Source: Alitabrizicola rongguiensis (GTDB lineage: Bacteria > Pseudomonadota > Alphaproteobacteria > Rhodobacterales > Rhodobacteraceae). Taken from it: a stretch of DNA of 64,000 nucleotides. Below, in pieces: positions 1 to 8,720 of this stretch. A program made the translations under genes and the position numbers. The stretch's first letter is position 1. Each line of letters starts with the position of its first letter. Below the pieces are notes generated by a model, which was not told the DNA's origin, did no database searches, and saw only the letters and a list, made by a program, of their open reading frames with translations. The stretch lies in the NCBI RefSeq assembly GCF_021491355.1, contig NZ_JAKENF010000001.1, positions 310,001 through 374,000 on the forward strand, in the 5' to 3' direction.

Positions 1-140
1 CCTTCATAGGCCTGCACGCGCGAACGCGAGCCTTCGGTCACCTTGTAGCCGACGCGCACGGTGTCGCCGGCCTTGAAATCCGGAATGGTCTTGCCGAGTG
101 CCGCAATCTGCTCGGCTTCGAGTTGGGCGATCAGGTTCAT
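1..140 (-). CDS. rplS: 50S ribosomal protein L19, 3' part outside window
   Basis: L19 is a large-subunit protein at the interface with the 30S subunit. Only the first 46 or so codons are inside the window; the rest lies to the left. Read from position 140 the protein begins [20 protein letters not shown] and continues through [16 protein letters not shown], the normal L19 N terminus. An AAAGGA ribosome-binding site sits just upstream of the ATG. It is the last gene of the rpsP-rimM-trmD-rplS block, 49 bases downstream of trmD, and is probably cotranscribed with it. Confidence 0.95.
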   Translation of the reverse strand, partial: MNLIAQLEAEQIAALGKTIPDFKAGDTVRVGYKVTEGSRSRVQAYE

Positions 141-189
141 GCCCTGGTCCTTTCGATGCTCACGGTTTTCCCGTGAATGTGATGCCGCC

Positions 190-1047
190 TCAGAGCTCTC
201 GGTCTTCATCCGGGTCCCTACCATGCTCGGCACAGTAAGCCCGCCAGAGATCAGGCCTGCGTTCTTTCGTCAGCCTTTCGGCCATTCCCCGGCGCCAGTC
301 GGCGATCTTCGCGTGGTGCCCCGACAGAAGAACTTCGGGGATCTCGCGGCCTTCCCAGACCGAGGGTTTCGCATACTGCGGAAATTCAAGAAGCCCCCCC
401 GAAAAGCTTTCCTCTTCGGTGGACACCTGATTCCCGAGCACGCGGGGTATAAGTCGAACGGTCGCGTCGATCAAGGCCTGTGCGGCGATCTCGCCGCCGG
501 TCAGGACGAAGTCGCCCAGGCTGACTTCCTCGATCCCCCAATGGTCGATCACGCGCTGATCCACGCCCTCGAACCTGCCGCAGAGAAGGGTGATCCCGTC
601 CGCCTCGGACCAGCGCTGCGCCATCGCCTGCGTGAAGGGCTTTCCCCGCGGGGAAAGATAGACGACCGGCCAGCGCGCCCGGTCAACCGGCGCCCCAACC
701 GAGGCTTGGGCAAGCGCCCGGTCCACGACATCGGCACGAAGCACCATGCCTGCGCCGCCGCCAGCGGGCGTGTCGTCGACATTGCGGTGGCGCCCCTCGC
801 CGAAGGGACGCAGGTCAATGGTTTCCAGAGCCCAAAGACCCATGTCCAGCGCCTTGCCCGTCAGGCTGAGTCCAAGTGTGCCGGGAAAAGCCTCGGGGAA
901 GAGCGTGATGATCCGGGCGCACCAGGCCCCTTTCAGCCGGCGCGGCTCTTGCATCAGGTCACGCGGCTTGATTGACGCGCTGATCTTCAGCCGCCCATGG
1001 GATTTCGCTGCGGCCGAAGGCGGCGGAGTGTCGGATGCATCGGACAT
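190..1047 (-). CDS. trmD: tRNA (guanine-N1)-methyltransferase TrmD
   Basis: TrmD methylates G37 of tRNAs using S-adenosylmethionine and so prevents frameshifting. It acts in the cytoplasm as a knotted SPOUT dimer. The 285-residue protein has [13 protein letters not shown] near residue 44, then [34 protein letters not shown] and [14 protein letters not shown], the usual TrmD motifs including the SAM-binding knot. About 40 residues precede the canonical start; I recall similar extensions ([11 protein letters not shown]) in Rhodobacterales homologues, so I keep the ATG at 1047, which has AAGG upstream. It lies in the L19/S16 block but is separated from rimM by an extra membrane-protein gene. Confidence 0.95.
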   Translation of the reverse strand: MSDASDTPPPSAAAKSHGRLKISASIKPRDLMQEPRRLKGAWCARIITLFPEAFPGTLGLSLTGKALDMGLWALETIDLRPFGEGRHRNVDDTPAGGGAGMVLRADVVDRALAQASVGAPVDRARWPVVYLSPRGKPFTQAMAQRWSEADGITLLCGRFEGVDQRVIDHWGIEEVSLGDFVLTGGEIAAQALIDATVRLIPRVLGNQVSTEEESFSGGLLEFPQYAKPSVWEGREIPEVLLSGHHAKIADWRRGMAERLTKERRPDLWRAYCAEHGRDPDEDREL

Positions 1048-1089
1048 GATGCCGCCTTCTAGCGGGTTCCGGCGGCGACGGGAACCGAC

Positions 1090-1992
1090 TTAGAGCACGG
1101 CATTGTCGGGATCGGAGACTTCGATCACCTTGGCAAAGCCGCGCAGCCTCTCTCCCAACGCGGCGTCGGGGACAGAATCGGCCGCGATCCGCAAGGAATC
1201 TGCCGCAGGGTAATCATCCCAAAGGTCGGGCCGGTCTTCGAACAGGGCCTCGGCGCGGGACAGGAACTCATCCAGAAGCTGGGGATCCTGACTGGCGATG
1301 AAGAAGGCCTCGGTCACCCCCGAAGTGCCCTTCAAGAGGTCGGCCATTGCCGGATCGGTCGCCAAACGCACGATGGCGCGCCGCAAGACCGCCTGCTCCT
1401 TCTCGGAAAAGCGCAAGTGACGCGCCAGTAGCCGCAGGTTCCCGCCGCTATCCTCGGTCCCGATCGCCTCGATCAGCGCCTCCTCCATGCGGAAATCCGG
1501 CGTGTCCTCGCCCAGATCCAGCAGCGGCGCAAATCGGCCGGGCCAATCCGATCGGGGTCGATCGGCAAGCGGCATGGCCGTCATCTGCCGCAAGGCATCG
1601 TCAAGAAACGCATCCATCTCTGATCGATTAGCCGGATTCCAGACAAGACGGCCAAGAAGGATCGCCACTGCGCTCAAGCTGACGGGCAGCCAGAACGGAA
1701 CTTTAGGTTCAAAACCAAGGACATGCCCGATTCCGCGGCCAAATCCGAAGCACAGAAGGACTAACAGCAGTTGAACCACCGTCCTGGCAGCCAGCGCGAT
1801 CCATGGGCGCGGAGCCAACCATTCCCTGTCCTGCTCCGGCCATGTCTCGGGGCGCAGCACGAGGAGCCACAGCAGGAATATCAAAGTGAAGATCGGAACC
1901 AGCGACCAGCCAAGCCCAGCCAGCCCAGCCAAGAGCGGGCCCAGATAAAGCAGGGCCGTCGCACCGCGAAGCAACGTTGCTCGGTTGAACAT
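1090..1992 (-). CDS. hypothetical membrane protein between rimM and trmD
   Basis: I do not recognise a family. The 300-residue protein has three or four hydrophobic segments in its first half (about residues 12-46 as a possible pair, 66-86 and 98-117). A soluble, acidic, probably helical second half of about 180 residues follows, with no catalytic motif that I can see. It is minus strand like its neighbours, 42 bases upstream of trmD and 67 bases downstream of rimM, so it is likely transcribed with the translation-factor block. rimM and trmD are usually adjacent, which makes this gene an insertion into that order. Function unknown. Confidence 0.75.
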   Translation of the reverse strand: MFNRATLLRGATALLYLGPLLAGLAGLGWSLVPIFTLIFLLWLLVLRPETWPEQDREWLAPRPWIALAARTVVQLLLVLLCFGFGRGIGHVLGFEPKVPFWLPVSLSAVAILLGRLVWNPANRSEMDAFLDDALRQMTAMPLADRPRSDWPGRFAPLLDLGEDTPDFRMEEALIEAIGTEDSGGNLRLLARHLRFSEKEQAVLRRAIVRLATDPAMADLLKGTSGVTEAFFIASQDPQLLDEFLSRAEALFEDRPDLWDDYPAADSLRIAADSVPDAALGERLRGFAKVIEVSDPDNAVL

Positions 1993-2059
1993 GAAACTCT
2001 TCCCTCACCCCAAGCATAAGGATGCCGAGGGGGCGGGCTTCTGGCAAGCGTGCTGAAGG

Positions 2060-2569
2060 CTAGTCCAGGCCTTCTGGCAGATCGACGATCAGCCGGCCGG
2101 CGGCAATGTCGACCGTAGGAACGGCGGCGCGGGTGAAGGGTATCAGCAGGGTATCGGACGGAGCAGGACGGATCACCTCGATCAGGTCGCCAGCGCCGTG
2201 ATTGTAGATGGCCCGGACCCTGCCCAGCACCGCCCCACCCGTGTCACGCACCTCCAGACCAAGCAGGTCGGCGTGGTAGAACTCATCTTCGGCCGGCGCA
2301 GGAAGCCGCGAGCGGTCGGCGAAGAGGCTCGTGCCCTTGAGCGCGTCTGCCTCTTCCTTGGTGACGATTCCGGTCAGACGTGCGCCAAGCCCACCCGCCA
2401 CCGGGCGGGTCAGCGTCACGCGAAAGCTGCGGGCCCCGTCCTCGGTGAAAAGCGGGCCGTAGGAAGCGATGTCGGAGGGTTCCGAGCAGAAGCTCTTCAG
2501 CCGTACCTCGCCCTTGACGCCGAAGGATCCGGCGATGGCACCGACGCAGATGCGGTCAGGTCCTGGCAT
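2060..2569 (-). CDS. rimM: 16S rRNA processing protein RimM
   Basis: RimM is an assembly factor for the 30S subunit that binds ribosomal protein S19 and helps mature the 16S 3' domain. The protein opens MPGPDRICVGAIAGSFGVKG, the N-terminal beta-barrel start. The PRC-barrel segment follows (EFYHADLLGLEV to the C-terminal TVDIAAGRLIVDLPEGLD). I choose the ATG at 2569 (169 residues, the usual family length) because AAGGA stands 7 bases before it and homologues start at this point. An in-frame ATG at 2629 would add 20 residues but has no Shine-Dalgarno sequence and lies just after the rpsP stop. Confidence 0.93.
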   Translation of the reverse strand: MPGPDRICVGAIAGSFGVKGEVRLKSFCSEPSDIASYGPLFTEDGARSFRVTLTRPVAGGLGARLTGIVTKEEADALKGTSLFADRSRLPAPAEDEFYHADLLGLEVRDTGGAVLGRVRAIYNHGAGDLIEVIRPAPSDTLLIPFTRAAVPTVDIAAGRLIVDLPEGLD

Positions 2570-2641
2570 GGGCGCGTCCTTGGCGGCTGCATTGGGGCGG
2601 ACGGCCCGACCGGGCCGCCCGCGAGTCATTGGAAAGGCGAG

Positions 2642-2995
2642 TTATTCTTCCGCAGGAGCAGCCGAACGGGCCGCCTTCTTGGCAGCGAGTTCGGACATCT
2701 TCTTGCCCGGCACGGCAGCTTTCGGGTTGTTGCGCTCGACTTTGGCTTTGTGGCCGGCGGCTTCCAGCATCCGGGCGATCCGCTCGGTCGGCTGGGCGCC
2801 CTGCGCCAGCCAGTACTGTACGCGCTCGATGTTCATCTGCACGCGCTTCTCGTCGTCTTTCGCGAGCAGCGGGTTGTAGGTGCCGAGCTTTTCAAGGAAG
2901 CGGCCGTCGCGCGGCATGCGCGAGTCGGTGGCAACGATCGAATAGAACGGGCGCTTTTTCGAGCCGCCGCGGGCCAGACGGATTTTCATGGACAT
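2642..2995 (-). CDS. rpsP: 30S ribosomal protein S16
   Basis: S16 is a small-subunit assembly protein. The 117-residue product begins [20 protein letters not shown] and has the conserved LGTYNPL and [21 protein letters not shown] stretches. An alanine/lysine-rich C-terminal tail of about 35 residues follows; I recall such tails as usual in alphaproteobacterial S16. A GGAG ribosome-binding site lies upstream of the ATG at 2995. It precedes rimM and follows the chorismate mutase gene by 43 bases, as in related genomes. Confidence 0.96.
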   Translation of the reverse strand: MSMKIRLARGGSKKRPFYSIVATDSRMPRDGRFLEKLGTYNPLLAKDDEKRVQMNIERVQYWLAQGAQPTERIARMLEAAGHKAKVERNNPKAAVPGKKMSELAAKKAARSAAPAEE

Positions 2996-3038
2996 TGGGT
3001 AGTCTCCTTCAGGGTTGGGTATACCGGCTTGGGGCCGG

Positions 3039-3335
3039 TCATTTCTGCAGTTTCTCGTGGTGCCTGATGACTTCGGAGATGATGAAGTTCAGGAATTTCC
3101 TGGCAAATTCCGGATCTAGGTCTGCCTCTTGCGCCAAGCGCTCCAGACGTTCGATCTGCCGTGCTTCGCGCGTCGGGTCCGACGGCGGAAGGTCGTGCTC
3201 GGCCTTGAGGCGGCCGACGGCCTGCGTGTGCTTGAAGCGCTCCGCAAGCGTGTAGACGAGGATCGCATCGAGCCTGTCGATGCTTTCGCGGTGGGTTCGG
3301 AGCAGCGCCTGCGCGCGGGTGGCGGCGTCAGTCAT
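3039..3335 (-). CDS. chorismate mutase, AroQ class
   Basis: The enzyme converts chorismate to prephenate for phenylalanine and tyrosine synthesis. The 98-residue all-helical protein has the AroQ pattern: an N-terminal helix with [31 protein letters not shown] (catalytic Arg near residue 16, Arg/Lys near 33-44) and the C-terminal helix [20 protein letters not shown]. It is a monofunctional short form with no fused prephenate dehydratase. It sits between the GNAT gene and rpsP, its familiar position in Rhodobacterales. The gene symbol is uncertain (aroQ or pheA-like), so none is given. Confidence 0.9.
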   Translation of the reverse strand: MTDAATRAQALLRTHRESIDRLDAILVYTLAERFKHTQAVGRLKAEHDLPPSDPTREARQIERLERLAQEADLDPEFARKFLNFIISEVIRHHEKLQK

Positions 3336-3407
3336 TCGGGCCTCCGGGCAAGGACTGGAAACCGCAGGGCATGCGTCTGACGTCCGTCTGAGGAGCGAGA
3401 CGGACGG

Positions 3408-4520
3408 TCATTGCCGCACCTCCGGCCGGGGATGGCGGTAGACATGAATCGGTTTGTCGTAGTCGAACGTCGGCGCACCGGGGTCGAGGCGGGCGCCAAG
3501 GCGTTCCGCCAGCGCGATCGACCGGGCATTGTCCGGCGCAATGTAGCTGACGATGTCGGTCCAGCCGAGCGCGCGGACGGCCCAGTCGCGCGCGGCACGG
3601 GCGGCCTCGAAGGCATAGCCCCTGCCTTCGGCCTCGGGCGCCCAGACCGACCAGCCGATCTCATGCTCGGGCCAGCCTTCGGGAAACCAGGGGCCCGCCA
3701 TGCCGAGCGGCGTGTCAGGCGCCTCGCGGGTCGCGAAGATGAACATGCCAAAGCCGCGATGCACCCAATGGCCGGTCAAGTGCCCCATCGCGCGCCAGGC
3801 CAGCGGCCGGGACAGCGGGCCGCCGACGTAGCGGCCGCGGTCCGAAGTCAGGAATGCGGCGCAAGGCTCGAAGTCGCCAGGGCGGGGCGCCCGCAGGATC
3901 AGCCGTTCGGTCTGAAGAACCGGAGTGCCGGCCAGGGCGACGGGGGGGCGCGAATTCTCGTACGAAAATTCGGGGCTGGAAGGGAGCCGGGTCAGGTCGT
4001 GACGGATGACGACGTCAGTCGGGTCCGCGCCCGGCGCATCGACCTTTCGACCGCCGAGACGAAGCCCGAGCGCGATCGAGCGGTCGTTGCCGGGATCGAT
4101 GTAATTGTCGATATGGTCCCAGCCGAAGGTCGCCGCTGCCCAGGCCATCACGGCCTGCGCCCCTTCGGCGGCAATCCCCTTGCCTTCGGCCGGTTCAGTG
4201 ACGAACCAGCCCAGCTCGGGCTCGGGATAGCCCTCCGGCTGATAGATGCCGACCTCACCCAGATATTCGCCCGTCACCAGGTCATCGATCGAGAACGGCC
4301 CGAAGCCCATCAGCGGCCATTGCCCGACCTCGGAGGCGAAGATGCGCCAGGCCTGTTCGGTGGTGAACGGCCCGCCTTCCCACTTCGCCCGGTCGGCGGC
4401 GAGGAAGGTAAGCCGATGCGCGAAATCGTCATACCGCGGCATGCGCAGACGCAGGCGAGCGGTCTCAAGAACCGGCGCGGTGGCGTGCTGGACAAGCGGC
4501 GGACGGGCGATCATGCGCAA
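3408..4520 (-). CDS. fused double GNAT-family N-acetyltransferase
   Basis: The 370-residue protein contains two RimJ/RimL-type acetyltransferase domains in tandem. The first spans about residues 15-180 (ETARLRLRMPRYDDF, ELGWFVTEPAEGKGIAAEG, NDRSIALGLRLGG). The second spans about 203-365 (QTERLILRAPRPGDF, EIGWSVWAPEAEGRGYAFEA, NARSIALAERLGA). Both keep the acetyl-CoA loop region and the N-x-RSIA-LGLRLGG helix. The linker encodes EFSYENS (residues 184-190), which is exactly a copy of the palindromic repeat found twice just upstream of the gene, so the protein may be an in-frame fusion of two former neighbours. It lies between ffh and chorismate mutase. The substrate is unknown; protein N-terminal or small-molecule acetylation are both possible. 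Confidence 0.88.
   Translation of the reverse strand: MRMIARPPLVQHATAPVLETARLRLRMPRYDDFAHRLTFLAADRAKWEGGPFTTEQAWRIFASEVGQWPLMGFGPFSIDDLVTGEYLGEVGIYQPEGYPEPELGWFVTEPAEGKGIAAEGAQAVMAWAAATFGWDHIDNYIDPGNDRSIALGLRLGGRKVDAPGADPTDVVIRHDLTRLPSSPEFSYENSRPPVALAGTPVLQTERLILRAPRPGDFEPCAAFLTSDRGRYVGGPLSRPLAWRAMGHLTGHWVHRGFGMFIFATREAPDTPLGMAGPWFPEGWPEHEIGWSVWAPEAEGRGYAFEAARAARDWAVRALGWTDIVSYIAPDNARSIALAERLGARLDPGAPTFDYDKPIHVYRHPRPEVRQ
3952..3971. repeat. palindromic repeat inside the GNAT gene
   Basis: This is a 20-bp near-perfect palindrome of the form GAATTTTC-GTAC-GAAAATTC with one mismatch (C for T at the sixth base on the plus strand). It is flanked by the same short tails (gcgc before, ggggct after) as the copy at 4537-4556. 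It lies within the coding sequence and translates as EFSYENS between the two acetyltransferase domains. Confidence 0.75.
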
Positions 4521-4536
4521 CGCATCCGCAGAGCGC

Positions 4537-4556
4537 GAATTTTCATACGAAAATTC
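4537..4556. repeat. palindromic repeat upstream of GNAT gene
   Basis: This second copy of the GAATTTTC-N4-GAAAATTC palindrome has centre ATAC and so one mismatch to perfect symmetry. It lies 16 bases upstream of the GNAT start, in the ffh-GNAT gap. It shares the flanking gcgc and ggggct tails with the copy at 3952. Confidence 0.75.
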
Positions 4557-4568
4557 GGGGCTTCAGGG

Positions 4569-4588
4569 GAATTTTCGCCAGAAAATTC
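4569..4588. repeat. palindromic repeat, third copy
   Basis: This third copy has perfect 8-bp arms GAATTTTC and GAAAATTC around a GCCA centre. It lies 12 bases from the second copy and 20 bases downstream of the ffh stop. In RNA it would be a weak AT-rich hairpin without a U-tract, so a terminator role is doubtful. Confidence 0.7.
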
Positions 4589-4608
4589 GTTGGGTCGGGC
4601 GGAGGGCA

Positions 4609-6102
4609 TCATTTCTTCTTCATCAGCCCCGACAGGCCCGCGGGCAGGGTCAGGCCGCGCGGCATGCCCATGGGCGGCATCCCCGACATGCCTTCGCGCA
4701 TGCCTTTGGCGGTTTCTTCGAGCTCGGCGGGCGACATTTTCGACAGGTCGGGCATGCCGCCCTTGCCCAGCATGGACTTGAGCGCCTGTTTCATCATGCC
4801 GCCCTTGCCCATCTTCTTCATCATGTCCGCCATCTGGCGGTGCTGCTTGAGAAGCCGGTTCAGTTCGGCCACGTCGAGGCCTGCCCCCGCGGCGATGCGC
4901 TTCTTGCGGCTGGCCTGCAGGAGATCGGGGTTCGCCCGTTCCTTCTTGGTCATCGAGTTGATGAGCGCGATCTGGCGGCGCAGCATCTTGTCGTTGAAGC
5001 CCGCTTCCTCGGCCTTCTTCGCCATGCCGCCCATGCCGGGCAACATGCCCATCAGGCCCTGCATGCCGCCCATCTTCAACATCTGGTCAAGCTGCATCTT
5101 CAGGTCGTTCATGTTGAACAGGCCCTTCGCGAAGCGTTTCGCCATGCGCTCGGCCTGTTCGGCCTCGAAGGTTTCCTGCGCCTTCTCGACCAGCGCGACG
5201 ATGTCGCCCATTCCGAGGATGCGGCCCGCAACCCGGTCGGGCTCGAATGTTTCGAGCGCATCCATCTTCTCGCCAAGGCCGACGAAGCGGATCGGCTTGC
5301 CGGTGACGGCGCGCATCGACAGGGCCGCGCCGCCGCGCCCGTCGCCGTCCATCCGGGTCAGGACGACACCGGTGATGCCAACCTTGCCGTCGAATTCGGT
5401 GGCGACGTTGACGGCGTCCTGACCGGTCAGGCCGTCGACAACCAGCAGCGTCTCGCGCGGGTTCACCGCATCGCGGACCGCCTGCACCTCGTCCATCAGG
5501 ACTTCGTCGATATGGAGCCGCCCGGCGGTGTCGAGCATGTAGACGTCGTAGCCGCCGAGGGAGGCTTGCGTCTTGGCACGCTTGGCGATCTGCACCGCCG
5601 TCTCGCCCTTGACGATCGGCAGGGTATCGACGCCAATCTGCGCGCCGAGGATCTGCAGTTGCTCCATCGCCGCCGGGCGGTTGGTATCGAGCGAGGCCAT
5701 TAGCACCCGCTTGCCGTTCTTTTCCTTCAGCCGCTTGGCGAGCTTCGCGGTCGTCGTCGTCTTGCCCGAGCCTTGCAGACCAACCATCAGGAGTGGCGAA
5801 GGCGGGTTGTCGATCTTCAGCGCGTCGGCCGGGCCGTCGCCCGCAAGGACATGCACCAGCTCGTCATGGACGATCTTGACGACCTGCTGGCCTGGCGTGA
5901 CCGATTTCGTCACTGCCTGGCCGGTGGCCTTGTCCTGCACCCGCTTGACGAAGTCGCGCGCAACGGGCAGCGAAACGTCGGCCTCAAGCAGCGCCGTGCG
6001 AACCTCACGGAGCGCGGTCGCGACATCTGCTTCGCTCAAGGCGCCCTGCTTGGTCAGCCGGTCGAATACGCCACCAAGGCGTTCTGACAGGTTCTCGAAC
6101 AT
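4609..6102 (-). CDS. ffh: signal recognition particle protein Ffh
   Basis: Ffh is the SRP54 GTPase. It binds 4.5S RNA and signal sequences and hands nascent membrane proteins to FtsY. The 497-residue protein has the N domain (MFENLSERLGGVFDRLTKQG), the G domain with Walker-type GLQGSGKTTTTAKLA near residue 110, the DTAGRLHID motif and TRMDGDGRGGAAL. A methionine-rich M domain follows (LKMQLDQMLKMGGMQGLMGML and a long Met/Gly tail). A GAGGTG ribosome-binding site precedes the ATG at 6102. It is the first gene of the minus-strand translation and export block. Confidence 0.97.
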   Translation of the reverse strand: MFENLSERLGGVFDRLTKQGALSEADVATALREVRTALLEADVSLPVARDFVKRVQDKATGQAVTKSVTPGQQVVKIVHDELVHVLAGDGPADALKIDNPPSPLLMVGLQGSGKTTTTAKLAKRLKEKNGKRVLMASLDTNRPAAMEQLQILGAQIGVDTLPIVKGETAVQIAKRAKTQASLGGYDVYMLDTAGRLHIDEVLMDEVQAVRDAVNPRETLLVVDGLTGQDAVNVATEFDGKVGITGVVLTRMDGDGRGGAALSMRAVTGKPIRFVGLGEKMDALETFEPDRVAGRILGMGDIVALVEKAQETFEAEQAERMAKRFAKGLFNMNDLKMQLDQMLKMGGMQGLMGMLPGMGGMAKKAEEAGFNDKMLRRQIALINSMTKKERANPDLLQASRKKRIAAGAGLDVAELNRLLKQHRQMADMMKKMGKGGMMKQALKSMLGKGGMPDLSKMSPAELEETAKGMREGMSGMPPMGMPRGLTLPAGLSGLMKKK

Positions 6103-6310
6103 CGCGGCACCTCATCGTTCGCGTTTGCCCCGATATGGGGCTGCAGGGACATGATACAAAGCCGGAGCGCACCCGTGGGCGCAACGCGCTGACGGATGGC
6201 GATCCCGGGCATTGCCCATGGGACCGGAAGCGGCAAGCCTCCGGGGAATTCCGCAGCGCGATACGCCCGAGTGGTGCGGGAGTCAAGCTGGAAGCCGACC
6301 GACCACACGT

Positions 6311-6823
6311 TCAGTCTGCGCCGAACCAGCCATTCAGCGCGGCGGCAAGGGCACCGGCGGTCTTCTGGCTGCCATAGGCTTCGGTCAGCGGCAGGTGAGT
6401 GCCATCGCGCCGAACGAGCGCGGTCCGCCAAACGCGCGGCTCGGGTGGCAGGCGGCGGCCGGCCTTGCCGATCCTGTCGCCGGGCTTGCGCCTGATAAGC
6501 GTCGATTGGAGCGTCGCGCCCGTCAGATCGGCAAGCGAATGGATCGTCTGACGACGCCCAAATATGCCTGTCTGCGTGATCTCTGCGTGATCGGCTGCAC
6601 GGTCGAGCCGCACGGTAAGCACCTGTACGAAGACACCGAAACAGCCGAGGAAGATGATGACCCCGAAGCCGATCAGAAAGAGGCCACCCGTCATCTGCCC
6701 TGCCCGCGCCAGCGCCCATCCCCAGAGCATGGGCAAAAGCGCCACAGCCAGAAGGGCAGCGCCGGGACCAAGGGGAATGTCGCGCAGCACAAGTCGTTCC
6801 GGTGTATTCTCGACAACGCGCAT
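6311..6823 (-). CDS. hypothetical two-span membrane protein
   Basis: This protein is not assigned to a named family. I take the ATG at 6823, which has GAGGG upstream and precedes MRVVENTPERLVLRDIPLGP; a longer in-frame reading upstream is only open sequence opposite the glycosyltransferase gene. The 170-residue protein has two strongly hydrophobic segments (about residues 21-40 and 46-68). A soluble C-terminal half follows with beta-rich character (TVRLDRAADHAEITQTGIFGRR, TALVRRDGTHLPLTEAYG). That layout resembles small PH-like or DUF membrane proteins. It diverges from the 6950 gene. Function unknown. Confidence 0.75.
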   Translation of the reverse strand: MRVVENTPERLVLRDIPLGPGAALLAVALLPMLWGWALARAGQMTGGLFLIGFGVIIFLGCFGVFVQVLTVRLDRAADHAEITQTGIFGRRQTIHSLADLTGATLQSTLIRRKPGDRIGKAGRRLPPEPRVWRTALVRRDGTHLPLTEAYGSQKTAGALAAALNGWFGAD

Positions 6824-6949
6824 GATGAGCCCTCGCCACCTCGGGAAAGCGATAGCGCCGATACGATGCCGGCGCCAGCACGGCCGCCCTTGACGGATCG
6901 GCGGCGCAGTCAACCTTAGCCGCAAGAGACCGAACAGAGGGACGGCGGG

Positions 6950-7744
6950 ATGCAAGGCGTGATCTATGTGGCGAAGGGAGCGGGTTATCTGGACCTTGCG
7001 CAGCGGTCGGCCCAAAGCCTGAAGGCGCTCAATCCTGGCCTTGAGATTGACCTCTTTACCGACCTTGCCCCCGAACCTGGACTGTTCGACCGGATCGCGG
7101 CAATTCCCGACGGTCCAACGGCCAAACTGGCAAGCCTCGGCGCCTCGCGGTTCGAACGCACGCTGTATCTCGACTGCGACACCCTCGGCCTTGCCCCGCT
7201 CGGCGATCTTTTCGATGTGCTCGACCGCTTCGATCTGGCCGTGGCACATGACGTGCGCCGGACGTCCGACCTGATCCGGACAGGAACGGGCGAGACCGTG
7301 CCCTATGCCTTTCCGCAGATGAATTGCGGGGTCCTGCTGTATCGCAGGTCCGAACCGATGGCGCGGTTCCTGACCGAATGGCAGGCGGCCTATCACGCCG
7401 CGGGTCTCGACCGCGACCAGCCGAGTTTCCGTGATGTCCTCTGGCGCAGTGACCTGCGCTTCTACGTCTTGCCGCCCGAATTCAACCTGCGCCGGGTGAC
7501 GGAACTGGATGCCTGGGAACCGCTCGATGCCCGTCCGACCATCCTTCATTCGCACCGGCTGCTACAACATCTCCGTGGCGCGACCGAGCGGCTCGACGAT
7601 CTTGCAGCAATCCTTCCGGAAGAGCGTCGAGCCAGACAGGAGGAATGGCACGCGATCGGGCTGCGCGATCCGGCCCAAGGCGATGATCCGGTCGCGGCCT
7701 TCCTCGCCGCCGAAGCAGCACAGGGAGGCGCGCGCGGGCAATAG
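6950..7744 (+). CDS. GT8-like nucleotide-sugar transferase
   Basis: The 264-residue protein has a GT-A fold signature: N-terminal MQGVIYVAKGAGYLDLAQRS, then KLASLGASRFERTLYLDCDT, where DCD is a DxD metal-binding motif near residue 80. The acceptor-side segment FPQMNCGVLLYRRSE and a late LHSHRLLQHLRG follow. This resembles GT8 and related stand-alone glycosyltransferases, so it probably moves a sugar from a nucleotide donor; donor and acceptor cannot be read. There is no signal peptide. It is a single gene, divergent from the 6823 gene and 88 bases before a LysR gene, and it is not part of the large glycan cluster downstream. Confidence 0.78.
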   Translation: MQGVIYVAKGAGYLDLAQRSAQSLKALNPGLEIDLFTDLAPEPGLFDRIAAIPDGPTAKLASLGASRFERTLYLDCDTLGLAPLGDLFDVLDRFDLAVAHDVRRTSDLIRTGTGETVPYAFPQMNCGVLLYRRSEPMARFLTEWQAAYHAAGLDRDQPSFRDVLWRSDLRFYVLPPEFNLRRVTELDAWEPLDARPTILHSHRLLQHLRGATERLDDLAAILPEERRARQEEWHAIGLRDPAQGDDPVAAFLAAEAAQGGARGQ

Positions 7745-7832
7745 GGCGGTTTTCCCTTGTAGTCCGCACGATTGGCGCTAACCCTTCGCAGAATTGCACG
7801 AAATCCGGCACATGCCGGCGACGGAGTTCGTT

Positions 7833-8720
7833 ATGTCCTTTGACAACTGGGACGAGATCCGGACGGCCTACCAGGTTGCCCGCCTAGGCACCGTTTCAGG
7901 TGCAGCCGAGGTGCTTGGCGTCCATCACGCGACGGTCATCCGCCATATCGACGCGCTGGAAAAGCGGCTTGGAACAAAGCTTTTCCAGCGCCATGCGCGC
8001 GGTTACACCCCGACAGAAGCCGGGCGCGACCTGCAGACGGTTGCGCAGGCGACCGACGACCAGTTCGCACAGCTTTCAGGCCGACTGCGCGGGCGGGGCG
8101 ATACGGTGACGGGTGAGCTCGTCGTCACCTCGATCGGCGGGCTGTCCCCTGTCCTCACCCCCGTCTTCGTCAGCTTCCAGAAGCTTCACCCGGCCGTCCG
8201 TATCCGCTTTCTCGTCGACTCGCGGCTGTTCCGGCTGGAATACGGCGAGGCGCATGTCGCGATCCGGGCCGGAGCGATGCCGGAGGAACCCGACAACGTC
8301 GTCCAGCAGTTGAGCCGGATTCATACCGGGCTCTATGCCTCGAAAAGCTATGCGGCCGAGAATGGCATTCCGTCCTCGCCGGCCGATTTTCGCGGTCACC
8401 GTTTCATCGGGGTGAACACGCCGGCGTCGCGAGCGCCATTCCACCGATGGCTGGCCGAACGCGTCGCACCCGAAGACTTTACCTTTGTCGCATCGGACCA
8501 GGCAGCGTTGATGGAGGCGATCCGCGAAGGTGCAGGCATCGGCTTCATCTCGGCAGCCGAGGCAGAAGGCGACGACAGGCTGATCGAGGTGATGCCGCCG
8601 CTGCCGGAGTGGGAAGTCACGCTCTGGCTTGTTACCCATGTCGATCTGCATCGCACGACAAAGGTGCAGGCGTTCGTCAGCCATCTGAAAGAAGCGGCGC
8701 GGCACTGGAAGGGGTTATGA
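7833..8720 (+). CDS. LysR-family transcriptional regulator
   Basis: The protein has an N-terminal winged helix-turn-helix (NWDEIRTAYQVARLGTVSGAAEVLGVHHATVIRHIDALEKRLGTKLFQRHARGYTPTEAG, residues 5-64) and a periplasmic-binding-like effector domain. The ATG at 7833 has GGAG about 8 bases before it and gives 295 residues, the family norm. An earlier ATG at 7794 has no such site. The stop overlaps the start of an EamA transporter (ATGA), so the two form an operon and the regulator probably controls it. The effector is unknown. Confidence 0.9.
   Translation: MSFDNWDEIRTAYQVARLGTVSGAAEVLGVHHATVIRHIDALEKRLGTKLFQRHARGYTPTEAGRDLQTVAQATDDQFAQLSGRLRGRGDTVTGELVVTSIGGLSPVLTPVFVSFQKLHPAVRIRFLVDSRLFRLEYGEAHVAIRAGAMPEEPDNVVQQLSRIHTGLYASKSYAAENGIPSSPADFRGHRFIGVNTPASRAPFHRWLAERVAPEDFTFVASDQAALMEAIREGAGIGFISAAEAEGDDRLIEVMPPLPEWEVTLWLVTHVDLHRTTKVQAFVSHLKEAARHWKGL

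Noticed and set aside
6824-7555. N-terminal extension of the 6311 membrane protein
   Set aside because: It lies opposite the GT8-like gene, has no homology, and the ATG at 6823 has a ribosome-binding site.
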